Below the pieces are notes generated by a model. It ran no database searches and was not told the DNA's origin. It was given only the letters and a program-made list of their open reading frames with translations. From CAVQXR01 sp046330455 (GTDB lineage: Bacteria > Actinomycetota > Thermoleophilia > Gaiellales > Gaiellaceae): DNA of 64,000 bases. Position 1 is the stretch's first letter; each line of letters begins with the position of its first letter. Below, in pieces: positions 9,467-19,137 of the stretch. The stretch is from assembly GCA_046330455.1 (NCBI GenBank), contig JAXLSU010000015.1:1-64000 (forward strand), written 5' to 3'. The position numbers were made by a program, and so were the translations under genes.

Positions 9467-9494
9467 GGGGGAGCGGACCGCCGCCCGCTCCCCC
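9467..9494 (-). terminator. GC-rich hairpin downstream of mmsA
   Basis: Ten-base perfect arms (GGGGGAGCGG and its complement) flank an 8-base loop, 12 bases after the mmsA stop on the transcribed strand. No U-tract follows, which is common for actinobacterial hairpin terminators. Confidence 0.6.
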
Positions 9495-9505
9495 TGAGCT
9501 GCCGG

Positions 9506-11044
<1,539 letters not shown>

Positions 11045-11158
11045 GGGCTCCTCCTCGGGGTGCGGCCACCGCTCCTGGGCGGCCGGGATCGAACCTGCGA
11101 TGTCTCCGAAGCGTACCGGGCCGGCCGAGGTCAGGCCCCTGCCGAGCGGGGTGCGAGA

Positions 11159-11193
11159 GGGGTTGCGTCCGCACCGCCGGTGCCGGCTGTAGA
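11159..11193 (+). repeat. 35-bp direct repeat, left copy, flanking the IS110 remnant
   Basis: GGGGTTGCGTCCGCACCG begins a 35-base stretch that recurs at 12621-12655 with a single C/T difference. The two copies bracket the decayed transposase. Bases 11194-11308 between this copy and the transposase start encode no protein and would be the left non-coding end of the element, the place where IS110-group elements carry their bridge RNA. Confidence 0.8.
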
Positions 11194-11308
11194 CCCTATG
11201 CGGATTGGCCGTTGTCCGGTCTGGGCCGGACCCTCTGGTGGCAGTTCCGGGGGTTGTCTGGCCGGGGACGGGCTCCGGCTGGCCCGTGCACCGAAAGGAG
11301 GTCTGGCC

Positions 11309-12394
11309 GTGGTGGCAACGATGACGTACGTGGGGCTGGATGTGCATGCTCGCTCGACGGCGCGGCGGCGGCCGATGTGGTGAGCGGTGAGTTGCGCCGG
11401 GCTCGGTTCGGCGCTGGCTGTGAGGAGGTGGTCGCGGCTGGGGATGCTGCTCTGGGCCGGTGCGGGCTTGTTATGAGGCCGGGCCGACCGGGCTTCGCTG
11501 TTTCGGGCGGCCGAGGCCGCGGGTGTGCGCGTTGAGGTGGTGGCGCCGCCGAAGACGCCGCGGGCGCCGGGCGGTCGGGTCAAGACCGATCGCAAGGACG
11601 CTGAGCTGCTTGCGCGGCTGCTCTTGGCTGGGCAGCTTGCGTTTGTGGCTGTGCCGAGCGCGAGCTACGAGGCGGCCCGTCATCTCTGCCGGGCCCGGGA
11701 GCAGGTGCGCTTTGACCTGATGCGCTCGCCATCGGGTCCGAAGCTGTTGCTTCTGCACGGGCGGCTCTACCCGTACTCCAGAACACCTGGACACAGCGCC
11801 ACCGTGACTGGCTCAGCTGCCAGCGCTTCGGAAGAGCCGGCTGCCGAGCTTGCTCACCCCTGGGGACGCGCTCGCTGCCGTTGAGGGGCTGGTGGCGCGC
11901 AGGCAGGCGCTCGATGGAGTTGCCCCGGCTTGCCGTCGAGGGCGAGGCGGTCGACGGCGGCGCGGCTGCGCTGCTTTCGCGGCATCGACACGCTGAGCGC
12001 CTCGCGCTCACGCTCGGAGATCGGTGACTTCCACCGTTTCCCGCGGCCCTCCCGGCTCGCTTCCTGGCTTGGGCCGTGCCCGCGCTCGACCAGTCCGGGG
12101 AGCGCAGAGTCGAGGGAGCGATCACCAAGACCGGCTCCGGCTACGCCCGCCGTCTGCTTGTCGAGGCCGCCTTGGCACTACCTGCGCCAGCCCGCGGTCG
12201 GGCGGCGGCGCTCGCCGCCCGCCAACAGCACGACCAGCCGGCCCAGGTGCTCCGGATCGCCTGGCGCGCCCAGCACCGCCTCTACCGCCTCCACGCGCGC
12301 CTTGAGGCCCGCGGCAAGCCCGCCAACGTCGCCACCATCGCCGCCGCCCGCGAGCCTCGCCTGCTTCCTCTGGGCCGCCGCCGTGGCCGAATGA
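11309..12394 (+). pseudogene. IS110-family transposase, decayed by multiple frameshifts
   Basis: Fragments of one IS110/IS116-type DEDD transposase follow each other in changing frames. They are MTYVGLDVHARST (11321, first Asp), DVVSGELRRARFGAGCEEVV, VRACYEAGPTG (Glu), VKTDRKDAELLARLLLAGQL (two Asp), ASYEAARHLCRAREQVRFDL, LRCFRGIDTLSA, GDFHRFPRPSRLASWLG, and finally ITKTGSGYARRLLVEAA with LACFLWAAAVAE at the end. At least six frame changes are needed to join them, so the gene is dead. All active-site residues remain recognisable, which suggests fairly recent decay or a poor sequence stretch. No inverted repeats are seen, as expected for this family. Confidence 0.85.
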
Positions 12395-12620
12395 CCCCGA
12401 CAACACCGCCGCCTGCTCGGGCGGGCGCCGGGCCAAAGCCGCCAGGCACGCGCGATGCCCCTATGGGCAGCCCCAGCGGCCACGCCCGCTCGTAGACAGC
12501 GCACGCCCGGCGACGCAACCAGGGCACTGGGGTAACCAACCCCGCATCGTGAGACTGACCGCAAGCCACCGTCGCCGCCGCGCCCGACGCCTACCCGAGC
12601 CACTCACCCCCCCACCCCGG

Positions 12621-12655
12621 GGGGTTGCGTCCGCACCGTCGGTGCCGGCTGTAGA
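12621..12655 (+). repeat. 35-bp direct repeat, right copy
   Basis: Second copy of the repeat at 11159-11193 (one mismatch). Its last five bases (GTAGA) are also the first bases of a dispersed palindrome at 12651-12675 (GTAGAGGCGGGAT-CTC-ATCCCGCCC). The element therefore abuts a palindrome of the same family seen at 6175-6400. Bases 12395-12620, between the transposase remnant and this copy, contain no recognisable gene. Confidence 0.8.
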
Positions 12656-12730
12656 GGCGGGATCTCATCCCGCCCGTCCGCGCCCGCCGGCGGGGCAGGT
12701 GGAAGCCCTCCTGCCCGGCTGAGAATGTAG

Positions 12731-12881
12731 ACGCCGGGCTCTGCCCGGCTCTTGCGCGGGTCCGGGCCGGCCGAGAGCGTAAACGCCGGGCTCTGCCCGG
12801 CTCTTGCGCGGGTCCGGGCCGGCCGAGCCGGCCCGTCAGCCGCGGGGGCCCGTCAGCCGCGGGGGCCCGTCAGCCGCGGGG
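12731..12881. repeat. Two tandem repeat arrays at the 3' end of iolC
   Basis: A 45-base segment beginning ACGCCGGGCTCTGCCCGG occurs at 12731-12775 and 12783-12827 (period 52). It is followed by three exact copies of the 17-mer GCCCGTCAGCCGCGGGG at 12831-12847, 12848-12864 and 12865-12881. The last 17-mer contains the stop codon and final codons of iolC, so the array appears to have grown by duplication of the gene's 3' end. Each 17-mer on the minus strand reads ...Pro-Arg-Gly-stop. Confidence 0.85.
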
Positions 12882-13829
12882 GCCCGCCCGCCCGGCCAGT
12901 GCCTCGATCTCGGCGAGGGTCGGCATCGCGGCCGCACAGAGCAGGCGGGAGGCGACGATCGCGCCCGCGGCGTTCGCGAAGCGCACGGCCGCGACCGGGT
13001 CGCTGCCCTGCAGGAGCCCGTGGCAGAACGCGCCGCCGAACGCGTCCCCCGCCCCGAGGCCGCAGACGACCTCGACGGGAACCGGGGGGACGATCTCCCT
13101 CGTGCTGCCGGACGTCGCGACGAAGACGCCGTCTGCGCCGAGCTTCACGACGGCGATCTCGACGCCACGGTCGAGAAGCCGGGCCGCCGCTTCCTCGTGG
13201 TCGCCGGTTCCGACCGCGATCTCGCACTCCGCGCGGTTGCCGATCGCGATCGTCACGTGGCGGACGGCCTCGCCGATCTCGGCCCGACCCTGCTCCGGGG
13301 AGGGCCAGAACATCGGCCGCCAGTCGAGGTCGAGCACCGTGTGGCGAGCCCGTTCGCGCAGGGCGAGGAGCGCTCTCGCGGTCGAGCGGCTGGGCTCGTC
13401 GGCAAGGCAGGAGCCCGCGATCCAGAGAACGGGCACGTCGCGCACGGTCGCCTCGTCGACGTCTCCGACCTCGATGTTCAGGTCGGGAGCCTTCGGGTAG
13501 CGGTAGAAGATCAAGCGCGGGTCCTCCGGCGGATCGAGCTCGCAGAAGACGACGGGCGTCGGCAGCGCCGGGTCGACGCCGACGAACCGCGTGTCGACAC
13601 CGAACTCGTCCGCGAGCGCGCTGCGGACGTACTCGCCGAACGGGTCGTCCCCGACCCGGGTCAGCACTGCGGCCCGCACGCCGAGCCGGGCCGCGGCAAC
13701 GGCGACGTTCGTTGCCGTGCCGCCGATCGACTTCGCAAATGTCTCGACGCCGGCGATCGGGACGTTCGCCTGCTCTGGATAGAGGTCGACCCCGACGCGG
13801 CCGACGGTGAGAAGCTGCAGATCGGTCAC
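12870..13829 (-). CDS. iolC: PfkB-family sugar kinase, 5-dehydro-2-deoxygluconokinase-like
   Basis: The 319-residue ribokinase-fold protein opens with LLTVGRVGVDLYPEQ and contains FAKSIGGTATNVAVAAARLG (substrate-binding GG motif), LDLDWRPMFW, which is characteristic of IolC, and the catalytic GLGAGDAFGGAFCHGLL with the base Asp. IolC phosphorylates 5-dehydro-2-deoxy-D-gluconate in myo-inositol catabolism. The GTG start overlaps the stop of the Old Yellow Enzyme gene as GTGA, so the two are co-translated. The nearby mmsA catalyses the last step of the same pathway. The other iol genes are not in the window. The stop codon lies in a 17-bp tandem repeat. Confidence 0.85.
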   Translation of the reverse strand: MTDLQLLTVGRVGVDLYPEQANVPIAGVETFAKSIGGTATNVAVAAARLGVRAAVLTRVGDDPFGEYVRSALADEFGVDTRFVGVDPALPTPVVFCELDPPEDPRLIFYRYPKAPDLNIEVGDVDEATVRDVPVLWIAGSCLADEPSRSTARALLALRERARHTVLDLDWRPMFWPSPEQGRAEIGEAVRHVTIAIGNRAECEIAVGTGDHEEAAARLLDRGVEIAVVKLGADGVFVATSGSTREIVPPVPVEVVCGLGAGDAFGGAFCHGLLQGSDPVAAVRFANAAGAIVASRLLCAAAMPTLAEIEALAGRAGPRG

Positions 13830-14887
13830 GCAGCGGCCCAGCCGCGGGCGTACTGACCCGGCGGCTCGGCATCCTGTCCGAGCGCCCTCGCGGCGTGCAG
13901 CGGCCAGTAGGGGTTGCGCAGCAGCTCTCGCCCGAGCAGCACGAGATCGGCCCTGCCGGTGCGGACGATCTCGTCGGCGCTCACCGGATCGCTGATCAGT
14001 CCGACGGCCGCTGTCGCGATCTCGGCGTCGCGGCGGACTGCCTCGGCGAACGGCACCTGGTAGCCCGGCGCCGTCGGGAGGCGCACGTCGGGGACGACTC
14101 CGGCCGAGCTGCAGTCGACGAGATCGACCTCCTCGCCCTTCAGGACGCGGGCGAGCTCGACGGTCTGCTCGACGTCCCAGCCGCCCTCGACCCAGTCGGT
14201 GGCCGACACGCGCACGGCGAGCGGGAGCTCCTCCGGCCAGACGCCCCGGACGGCGCGAGCCGTCTCGACCGTGAGGCGGATGCGGTTCTCGAAGCTGCCG
14301 CCGTAGCGGTCATTGCGGTGGTTCGAGAGCGGAGAGAGGAAGGAGTGGAGGAGGTATCCGTGTGCGGAATGGAGCTCGAGCCACCGGTACCCTGCGGTGA
14401 GCGCCCGTCCGGCTGCGGCCACCCAGGCCGACCGGATCTCGGCGATCTCCTCGACGGTCAGCTCGTGCGGAACCCGGTACCCGGGCCCGTACGGGAGCGG
14501 GCTCGCGCCCACCGGTTCCCACGCCTCGGGGAGCGGGGCGTCGTGCTCCCAGAGACGTCCGGTCCCGGCCTTGCGCCCTGCGTGCGCGAGCTGAAGCCCG
14601 GGAACGGCGCCGCGGGCGGCGATCAGGCCCGCGATCCGCGCGAACGGCTCGACGTGCTCGTCGCTCCAGATCCCGAGACAGAACGGGGAGATCCGCCCGC
14701 GCGCCTCGACGCCGGTAGCCTCGACGATCACAAGGCCGGAGCCGCCGACTGCGAGCGTTCCGTAGTGGACGAGATGCCAGTCGTTCGGGAGCCCGTCCGT
14801 GGAGCTGTACTGGCACATGGGCGAGACGCCGATCCGGTTCTTCAGCGTCACCGAGCGAATCGTGAGGGGGTCGAAGAGGTGGGGCAC
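13826..14887 (-). CDS. Old Yellow Enzyme family NADH:flavin oxidoreductase (YqjM/NamA-like)
   Basis: The 353-residue FMN barrel has NRIGVSPMCQYSSTDG, with the Cys typical of the YqjM branch, WHLVHYGTLAVGGSGLVIVE, LQLAHAGRKAG, the substrate-binding pair in LELHSAHGYLLHSFLSPLSN, and FENRIRLTVE. Members reduce activated C=C bonds of enones and other xenobiotics. The GTG at 14887 (VPHLFDPLTIRSVTLKNR) is the natural start; further upstream in the frame the sequence is of poor coding character. It heads a two-gene unit with iolC. Its role in inositol metabolism, if any, is unclear. Confidence 0.88.
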   Translation of the reverse strand: MPHLFDPLTIRSVTLKNRIGVSPMCQYSSTDGLPNDWHLVHYGTLAVGGSGLVIVEATGVEARGRISPFCLGIWSDEHVEPFARIAGLIAARGAVPGLQLAHAGRKAGTGRLWEHDAPLPEAWEPVGASPLPYGPGYRVPHELTVEEIAEIRSAWVAAAGRALTAGYRWLELHSAHGYLLHSFLSPLSNHRNDRYGGSFENRIRLTVETARAVRGVWPEELPLAVRVSATDWVEGGWDVEQTVELARVLKGEEVDLVDCSSAGVVPDVRLPTAPGYQVPFAEAVRRDAEIATAAVGLISDPVSADEIVRTGRADLVLLGRELLRNPYWPLHAARALGQDAEPPGQYARGWAAA

Positions 14888-14935
14888 GGCAGGCCCGACG
14901 ATACCGGCTGTGCGCGGGCTCCTATGCTGGAAGCG

Positions 14936-15331
14936 ATGGAGACGACGGGGAGCGAGCGCTCGCGCGTCCGGCCGCTGTGGTTCGCGCTCGCGTGCCTGAG
15001 TCTCGCGCTCGGCGCGATCGGTGTCGTGGTCCCCGGGCTGCCGACGACGCCGTTCGTGATCCTCGCCGCCTGGGCGGCGGCGCGGAGCTCGCCGAGGCTC
15101 CACGGCTGGCTCGTCGAGCACCGTCTCTTCGGGCCGCTGATCCATGACTGGCGTGCGTACCGGGCCGTGAGCCGGCGGGCGAAGGGTGCCGCAACCGCCT
15201 CGATGGGGGTCTGCGCGGCGGTCCTGTTCCTGGTCGGCCCAACCACCTGGGTGGCCGCCGCCGGCGTCGGGATCATGGCGATCGTCGCCACGTGGCTCTG
15301 GCTTCGCCCCGAGCCGCCCCCGCGCGATTAG
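14936..15331 (+). CDS. DUF454 (YbaN-like) small membrane protein
   Basis: The 131-residue protein has two hydrophobic segments before and after a basic stretch and carries the DUF454 hallmark GAIGVVVPGLPTTPFVILAA followed by SPRLHGWLVEHRLFGPLIHDW. The family is widespread and uncharacterised. The preferred ATG at 14936 lies 7 bases after a TATGCT box (14923-14928) and has no usable ribosome-binding site, so a leaderless mRNA is likely. An in-frame ATG at 14924 would fall inside that box. It is divergent from the Old Yellow Enzyme gene with only 48 bases between starts. Confidence 0.85.
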   Translation: METTGSERSRVRPLWFALACLSLALGAIGVVVPGLPTTPFVILAAWAAARSSPRLHGWLVEHRLFGPLIHDWRAYRAVSRRAKGAATASMGVCAAVLFLVGPTTWVAAAGVGIMAIVATWLWLRPEPPPRD

Positions 15332-15336
15332 CCGGG

Positions 15337-16296
15337 CTACCCCGCGAGCGTCTCGACGCGCGTGACGACCTCGCGGCAGAGGGCGCCGATCTGCCGGGGG
15401 TCGTCCGTGTACTGGGACGGCTTGAAGCAGATCGTTCGGAACCCCCGCGCCACCTGCGCCGGCACGGCTTCGAGCGCCTGCTCGAGGTCTGCGGTCGTGT
15501 CCGGACCGGAGAACGTTCCCCGGAGCCCGCCGACCAGCTCCAGCTCGGCGAGGTCGCGTCCCGCCGCGGCCATCGCCGCTCGCAGCCGCTCGAGCTCCTC
15601 GTCGCTCGGCTGACCGAGCGGGTGGAAGCCCTGCGCGTAGGTCACGACGCGGCGCAGCAGCCGGTCGTGGAGCGAGGAGCCGCCGAGCCAGATCGTCGGC
15701 CCGCCGGTGCGAAACGGCTTCGGCTCGACGTAGACGTCGTGGAAGGCGAGCTCCTGACCCTCGTACGAGGCGGGCGTGTCACACCAGGCCGCCCGGTAGG
15801 CGCCGAGGTGGTCGTCCAGCAATCGCCCCCGGCGCTCGAACGGGACTCCGAGCGCCTCGTACTCCTCGCGGTGCCAGCTCACGGTGGGCTGGACGACGAG
15901 GCGTCCCTCCGAGAGGAGGTCGAGCGTCGCGAGCTGCTTCGCGAGCAGCAGCGGGTGGCGAAGCGGCGCAATGATCGCGCACGCGGCAAGCCGGACGCGG
16001 TTCGTGACCGCTGCGATCGCCGACAGGAGCACGAGCGAGTCGGGCCACGGCGTCGCCGGATCCTGGTTGCCGGGGAGCGCGTACTCGCGCGGGTTCTCCA
16101 TCCGACCGTTCGCCCCGGCGCCGGGGCCGAGCACGACGTGCTCGCTGACCATGATCGTGTCGATTCCTGCGTCCTCGGCCTCGACCGCGATCCGCACGAG
16201 CGCCCGCAGGTCGCGGGGCGGCGTGAGCGTCCAGTTCTCACTGAGGACGAGGACGACCCGCGTGCGGGCCCGGGGCGCCTGTGCCGTGTCTTCCAT
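15337..16296 (-). CDS. LLM-class (probable F420-dependent) oxidoreductase
   Basis: The 319-residue protein belongs to the luciferase-like family, in the branch that often uses coenzyme F420. Signatures are DAGIDTIMVSEHVVLG, RVRLAACAIIAPLRHPLLLAKQLATLD, GRLVVQPTVSWHREEYEALG and PTIWLGGSS. The cofactor assignment is inference from the branch and the actinobacterial setting. I prefer the ATG at 16296 (MEDTAQAPR); an ATG at 16308 is also in frame. It is divergent from the GcvT-like gene, whose promoter region lies between them. Confidence 0.83.
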   Translation of the reverse strand: MEDTAQAPRARTRVVLVLSENWTLTPPRDLRALVRIAVEAEDAGIDTIMVSEHVVLGPGAGANGRMENPREYALPGNQDPATPWPDSLVLLSAIAAVTNRVRLAACAIIAPLRHPLLLAKQLATLDLLSEGRLVVQPTVSWHREEYEALGVPFERRGRLLDDHLGAYRAAWCDTPASYEGQELAFHDVYVEPKPFRTGGPTIWLGGSSLHDRLLRRVVTYAQGFHPLGQPSDEELERLRAAMAAAGRDLAELELVGGLRGTFSGPDTTADLEQALEAVPAQVARGFRTICFKPSQYTDDPRQIGALCREVVTRVETLAG

Positions 16297-16338
16297 CCCG
16301 CGCCGCATCCTATTGCCGGCAGGGTGTGAGATGTTCGA

Positions 16339-16380
16339 CTGACTTGACAGTCAGGCTAAAGAACCGTAAGCTGGATGCCA
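16339..16380 (+). promoter_or_regulatory. Near-consensus housekeeping promoter with palindromic operator, gcvT-like gene
   Basis: TTGACA at 16344-16349 and TAAGCT at 16367-16372 are separated by exactly 17 bases, and the ATG follows 7 bases after the -10, so the transcript should be leaderless. The palindrome CTGACT-TGAC-AGTCAG (16339-16354) covers the -35 box and is a likely repressor site. Confidence 0.75.
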
Positions 16381-17558
16381 TGATGAACACCACCATTCCG
16401 TCCAGCACAACCCTCTACTTCGGCCCGTGGTACCGGCGCTCGCCGTTCTTCGGATCGACGCTCGCCGCCGGCTGCCGGGCGTACGACATCTACAACAAGA
16501 TGTACCTCCCGGCCGAGTACGACGACCCGGAGGTCGAGTACCGCGCCCTGACCGACGCCGTGACGCTCTGGGACGTCGGCGTCGAGCGCACCGTGCAGGT
16601 CAGCGGCCCCGACGCCGACCGGCTGATCGACCTCGTGACCTGCCGCGACCTGACCAGGTGCGAGGTCGGCCAGGGCAAGTACATGCTCGTGACGGCCCCC
16701 GACGGCGGCATCGTCAACGACCCGGTGCTCCTGCACGTGGCCGACAACACCTGGTGGATGCAGCTCGCAGATTCAGACGCCGGCCTCTACACGCTCGGCG
16801 TGCTCTCCCAGCTCGATCTCGATGCGGAGGTCTCGTATCCCGACGTCCACCCCGTGCAGGTCCAGGGACCGCTCTCGGCCGCGACGCTCGCGAAGCTGGT
16901 CGGCGACGGGATCTACGACCTCGGGTACTACCGCTGCGGCCACTTCGAGGTCGACGGGATCCCGGTCGTGATCAGCCGCACCGGCTGGTCGGCCGTTCCC
17001 GGGTTCGAGGTCAACCTGCTCGACGGGAGCCGCGGCGCCGACCTCTGGGACGCCATCGTCGGTGCCGGCGAGGAGCACGGGATCCGGCCGATCGCCCCCT
17101 GCGAGCCCCGGCGGATCGAGGCTGGCATCTTCAACTGGGGCTCCGACATCACGCTGCGCGACACGCCGTTCCACGTGATGGGCCTCGAGCGCCTGGTCGA
17201 GGAGCAGGAGCAGGACTACATCGGCAAGGACGCGCTCGAGCGAATCCGGCAGGAGGGCGTCGACCGCAAGCTCGTCGGCATCGAGTTCGACGAGACCGAG
17301 CCGCTGACGGGCATCGGCACCGCCTGGCCTGCCTTCGACGGGGCGCGCGAGGTCGGGCGGGTCACCGCTGCGGTCTGGTCGCCCGGGCTCGAGCGCAACA
17401 TCGGCTACGTCTGGGTCCCGACCGAGCTGGCCGGCCCCGGTCAGCGGCTGCGCGTCGAGTCCGAGCACGGCGAGCTGAACGGGCAGACGGCCGCGATCCC
17501 GTTCGTCGACCCGCGCAAGGAGCGCCCGGCCGCACCCCTGCGCCGCGCCGGAGCCTAG
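16380..17558 (+). CDS. GcvT-family folate-dependent methyltransferase/demethylase-like protein
   Basis: The 392-residue protein has the aminomethyltransferase fold: YRALTDAVTLWDVGVERTVQVSG, then LIDLVTCRDLTRCEVGQGKY, GGIVNDPVLLHV, FEVDGIPVVISRTGWSAVPGFE, CEPRRIEAGIFNWGSDIT with the folate-contacting Glu, and a C-terminal barrel with GRVTAAVWSPGLERNIGYVWV. True GcvT acts with the other glycine-cleavage proteins, but none is nearby. Stand-alone homologues demethylate small N- or S-methyl compounds and pass the carbon to tetrahydrofolate. The neighbouring amidase-like gene, which would yield sarcosine, suggests an N-methyl substrate; this is inference. It ends convergently on the GntR gene with a 4-base overlap. 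Confidence 0.82.
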   Translation: MMNTTIPSSTTLYFGPWYRRSPFFGSTLAAGCRAYDIYNKMYLPAEYDDPEVEYRALTDAVTLWDVGVERTVQVSGPDADRLIDLVTCRDLTRCEVGQGKYMLVTAPDGGIVNDPVLLHVADNTWWMQLADSDAGLYTLGVLSQLDLDAEVSYPDVHPVQVQGPLSAATLAKLVGDGIYDLGYYRCGHFEVDGIPVVISRTGWSAVPGFEVNLLDGSRGADLWDAIVGAGEEHGIRPIAPCEPRRIEAGIFNWGSDITLRDTPFHVMGLERLVEEQEQDYIGKDALERIRQEGVDRKLVGIEFDETEPLTGIGTAWPAFDGAREVGRVTAAVWSPGLERNIGYVWVPTELAGPGQRLRVESEHGELNGQTAAIPFVDPRKERPAAPLRRAGA

Positions 17559-18298
17559 ACAGGATCGCCACGGAGGCGGGCCGCGAACGACCGGGCGGCC
17601 CGCGACGTGGCAGACAGCGAGGGGGCGGAGCTCGCCTCGCGCTCGGCGTAGCCGGCCAGGAGGTCGCGGGCCCGGGTGCTGTGGCGTTCGAGGACCTCGC
17701 GAAGCGCCGCCGGGTCACCGCGCTCGATCGCCTCGATCAGCTCGCGATGCTCGGCCTGCGCCGCCGCCTGCCCCTCGAGCCGGTTCACGGCGACCCGCGA
17801 GTACGGCTCGATCATCGTCAGGACACGCGTCGCCACGCTCGCGAACTGGGGCAGCGCGGCGATCCGGTAGAGCTCGAGGTGGAAGACGTAGTTCAGGTCG
17901 CTCCACTCGTCGCCGTCGCTCGCGGTGTCCATGTCCTCGACGAGCCGGCGGATCGCCGCCAGATCCGACGGCCCTGCGTTGCGGACGATCGCATCGGCGA
18001 GCGCGGGCTCGACGAGCGCCCGCAGCGACCACAGCTCGTGGATCTCCTCGGGCGCGAGCAGCGTGACGCGGGCGCCCTCGTCGGTGAAGGTGACGAGACC
18101 CTCGGCCGCCAGGGAGTGGAGGGCCTCGCGCACCGGGATCTTGCTGACGCCGAGCGCCTCGGCCAGAGCCGACTGGACGAGCGGGGCGCCGGGCGCGAGC
18201 AGGCGCTGGCGGATCGCGTCCCGGATCACGTCGGCTACCGGAAGGCGGGGCTCGATGCCGCTCCGGGCCGGCGCCACGCTCGCCGTCGAGGTTCTCAT
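17555..18298 (-). CDS. GntR-family regulator, FadR/FCD subfamily
   Basis: The 247-residue product has an N-terminal winged helix (VADVIRDAIRQRLLAPGAPL, ALAEALGVSKIPVREALHSL, VTFTDEGARVTLL) and an all-helical FCD effector domain from about residue 85, with metal-ligand-like Asp and His residues in DLNYVFHLELYR and AEHRELIEAI. The ATG at 18298 is followed at once by the HTH, while the longer in-frame start would extend into the divergent promoter. Repeated AGTATACG sites in the 110-base divergent gap suggest it controls itself and the amidase-like gene, and perhaps the GcvT-like gene. Confidence 0.88.
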   Translation of the reverse strand: MRTSTASVAPARSGIEPRLPVADVIRDAIRQRLLAPGAPLVQSALAEALGVSKIPVREALHSLAAEGLVTFTDEGARVTLLAPEEIHELWSLRALVEPALADAIVRNAGPSDLAAIRRLVEDMDTASDGDEWSDLNYVFHLELYRIAALPQFASVATRVLTMIEPYSRVAVNRLEGQAAAQAEHRELIEAIERGDPAALREVLERHSTRARDLLAGYAEREASSAPSLSATSRAARSFAARLRGDPV

Positions 18299-18301
18299 GG
18301 C

Positions 18302-18360
18302 TCGAGTATACGCATCCCGCCAGACGGCGCTTGACACATTCCAAGTATACGTAGTATTCT
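18302..18360. promoter_or_regulatory. Divergent control region with two AGTATACG sites
   Basis: GTATAC cores at 18306-18311 and 18345-18350 both sit in AGTATACG, 39 bases apart. The right-hand promoter has TTGACA at 18331-18336 and TATTCT at 18355-18360, an 18-base spacer, and the second site lies between the boxes. The first site is immediately upstream of the GntR start. Short palindromes of this kind are typical FCD-regulator operators. Confidence 0.7.
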
Positions 18361-18408
18361 TGAGCCGTCGTCACCCGAGCCGGGCGCGACCGGCGAAAGG
18401 AGAGCCCC

Positions 18409-19125
18409 ATGAGCACCGCCCACGAGGTCGTCGAGGCCCTGAAGACCGTCTTCGACGCCGACACCGGCATCTATCAGCAGCGCGGCTTCCAGCGTCGCGT
18501 CGGGTTCGGGAAGCGGCCCGCGCTCGTTCACATCGATCTGGCGAACGCCTGGACGCGACCGGGCCACGCGTTCTCGTGCGAGCACATGGACACGATCATC
18601 CCCGCCGTGCAGGCGCTGAACGAGGCCGGTCGGGCGAAGGGAATCCCCGTCGTCTACACGACGACCGCGTACGAGACCGAGGGCCCGAACTCCGACATGG
18701 GCCTCTGGGTTCACAAGATCCCCGTCGAGCAGCTCCAGCTCGGCACCGAGGCCGTCGCGATCGACGATCGCATCGCGCCGGCGCCCGGCGAGCCCGTGAT
18801 CGTGAAGAAGCGAGCCTCCGGCTTCCACGGTACGAACCTGTCGAGCTACCTGAACGCCCACGGCGTCGACACGGTGATCCTCACCGGCGTCACGATGGCC
18901 GGCTGCGTACGCCATTCGACCGAGGATGCGATCGCTGAAGGCTTCCGCCCGATCGTCGTGCGCGAGGCGGTCGGCGACCGCGTTCCCGGCGTCGTCGAGT
19001 GGAACCTCTTCGACATCGACGCGAAGTTCGGTGACGTCGAGCCGCTCTCGCGCGTGCTCGAGTACCTCGAGGGGATCGAGCAGTTCGAGAGCCGCGCCGC
19101 CGCGGCGGTCGCCGCACGGGCATAG
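18409..19125 (+). CDS. Isochorismatase-family amidohydrolase, N-carbamoylsarcosine amidase-like
   Basis: The 238-residue protein has the cysteine-hydrolase triad: Asp43 in VHIDLANAW, Lys in IVKKRASGF (residues 133-134) and Cys166 in TGVTMAGCVRHSTEDA. The N-terminal region, including YQQRGFQRRVGFGKRPALVHIDL, resembles N-carbamoylsarcosine amidohydrolase, which releases sarcosine, CO2 and ammonia in creatinine degradation. A nicotinamidase or other amidase activity cannot be excluded. AAAGGAGA precedes the ATG. It is divergent from the GntR regulator and followed after 12 bases by a phosphodiesterase gene. Confidence 0.83.
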   Translation: MSTAHEVVEALKTVFDADTGIYQQRGFQRRVGFGKRPALVHIDLANAWTRPGHAFSCEHMDTIIPAVQALNEAGRAKGIPVVYTTTAYETEGPNSDMGLWVHKIPVEQLQLGTEAVAIDDRIAPAPGEPVIVKKRASGFHGTNLSSYLNAHGVDTVILTGVTMAGCVRHSTEDAIAEGFRPIVVREAVGDRVPGVVEWNLFDIDAKFGDVEPLSRVLEYLEGIEQFESRAAAAVAARA

Positions 19126-19137
19126 GCTCCGCGTGCC

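Noticed and set aside
12731..12881. Tandem repeats considered as a CRISPR array
   Set aside because: Units of 17 and 52 bp are directly adjacent or nearly so, with no unique spacers and no cas genes.
16427..18334. A 635-codon + strand frame across the GcvT-like and GntR genes
   Set aside because: It is an overlapping frame created by third-position GC; both real genes have full family motifs in other frames.
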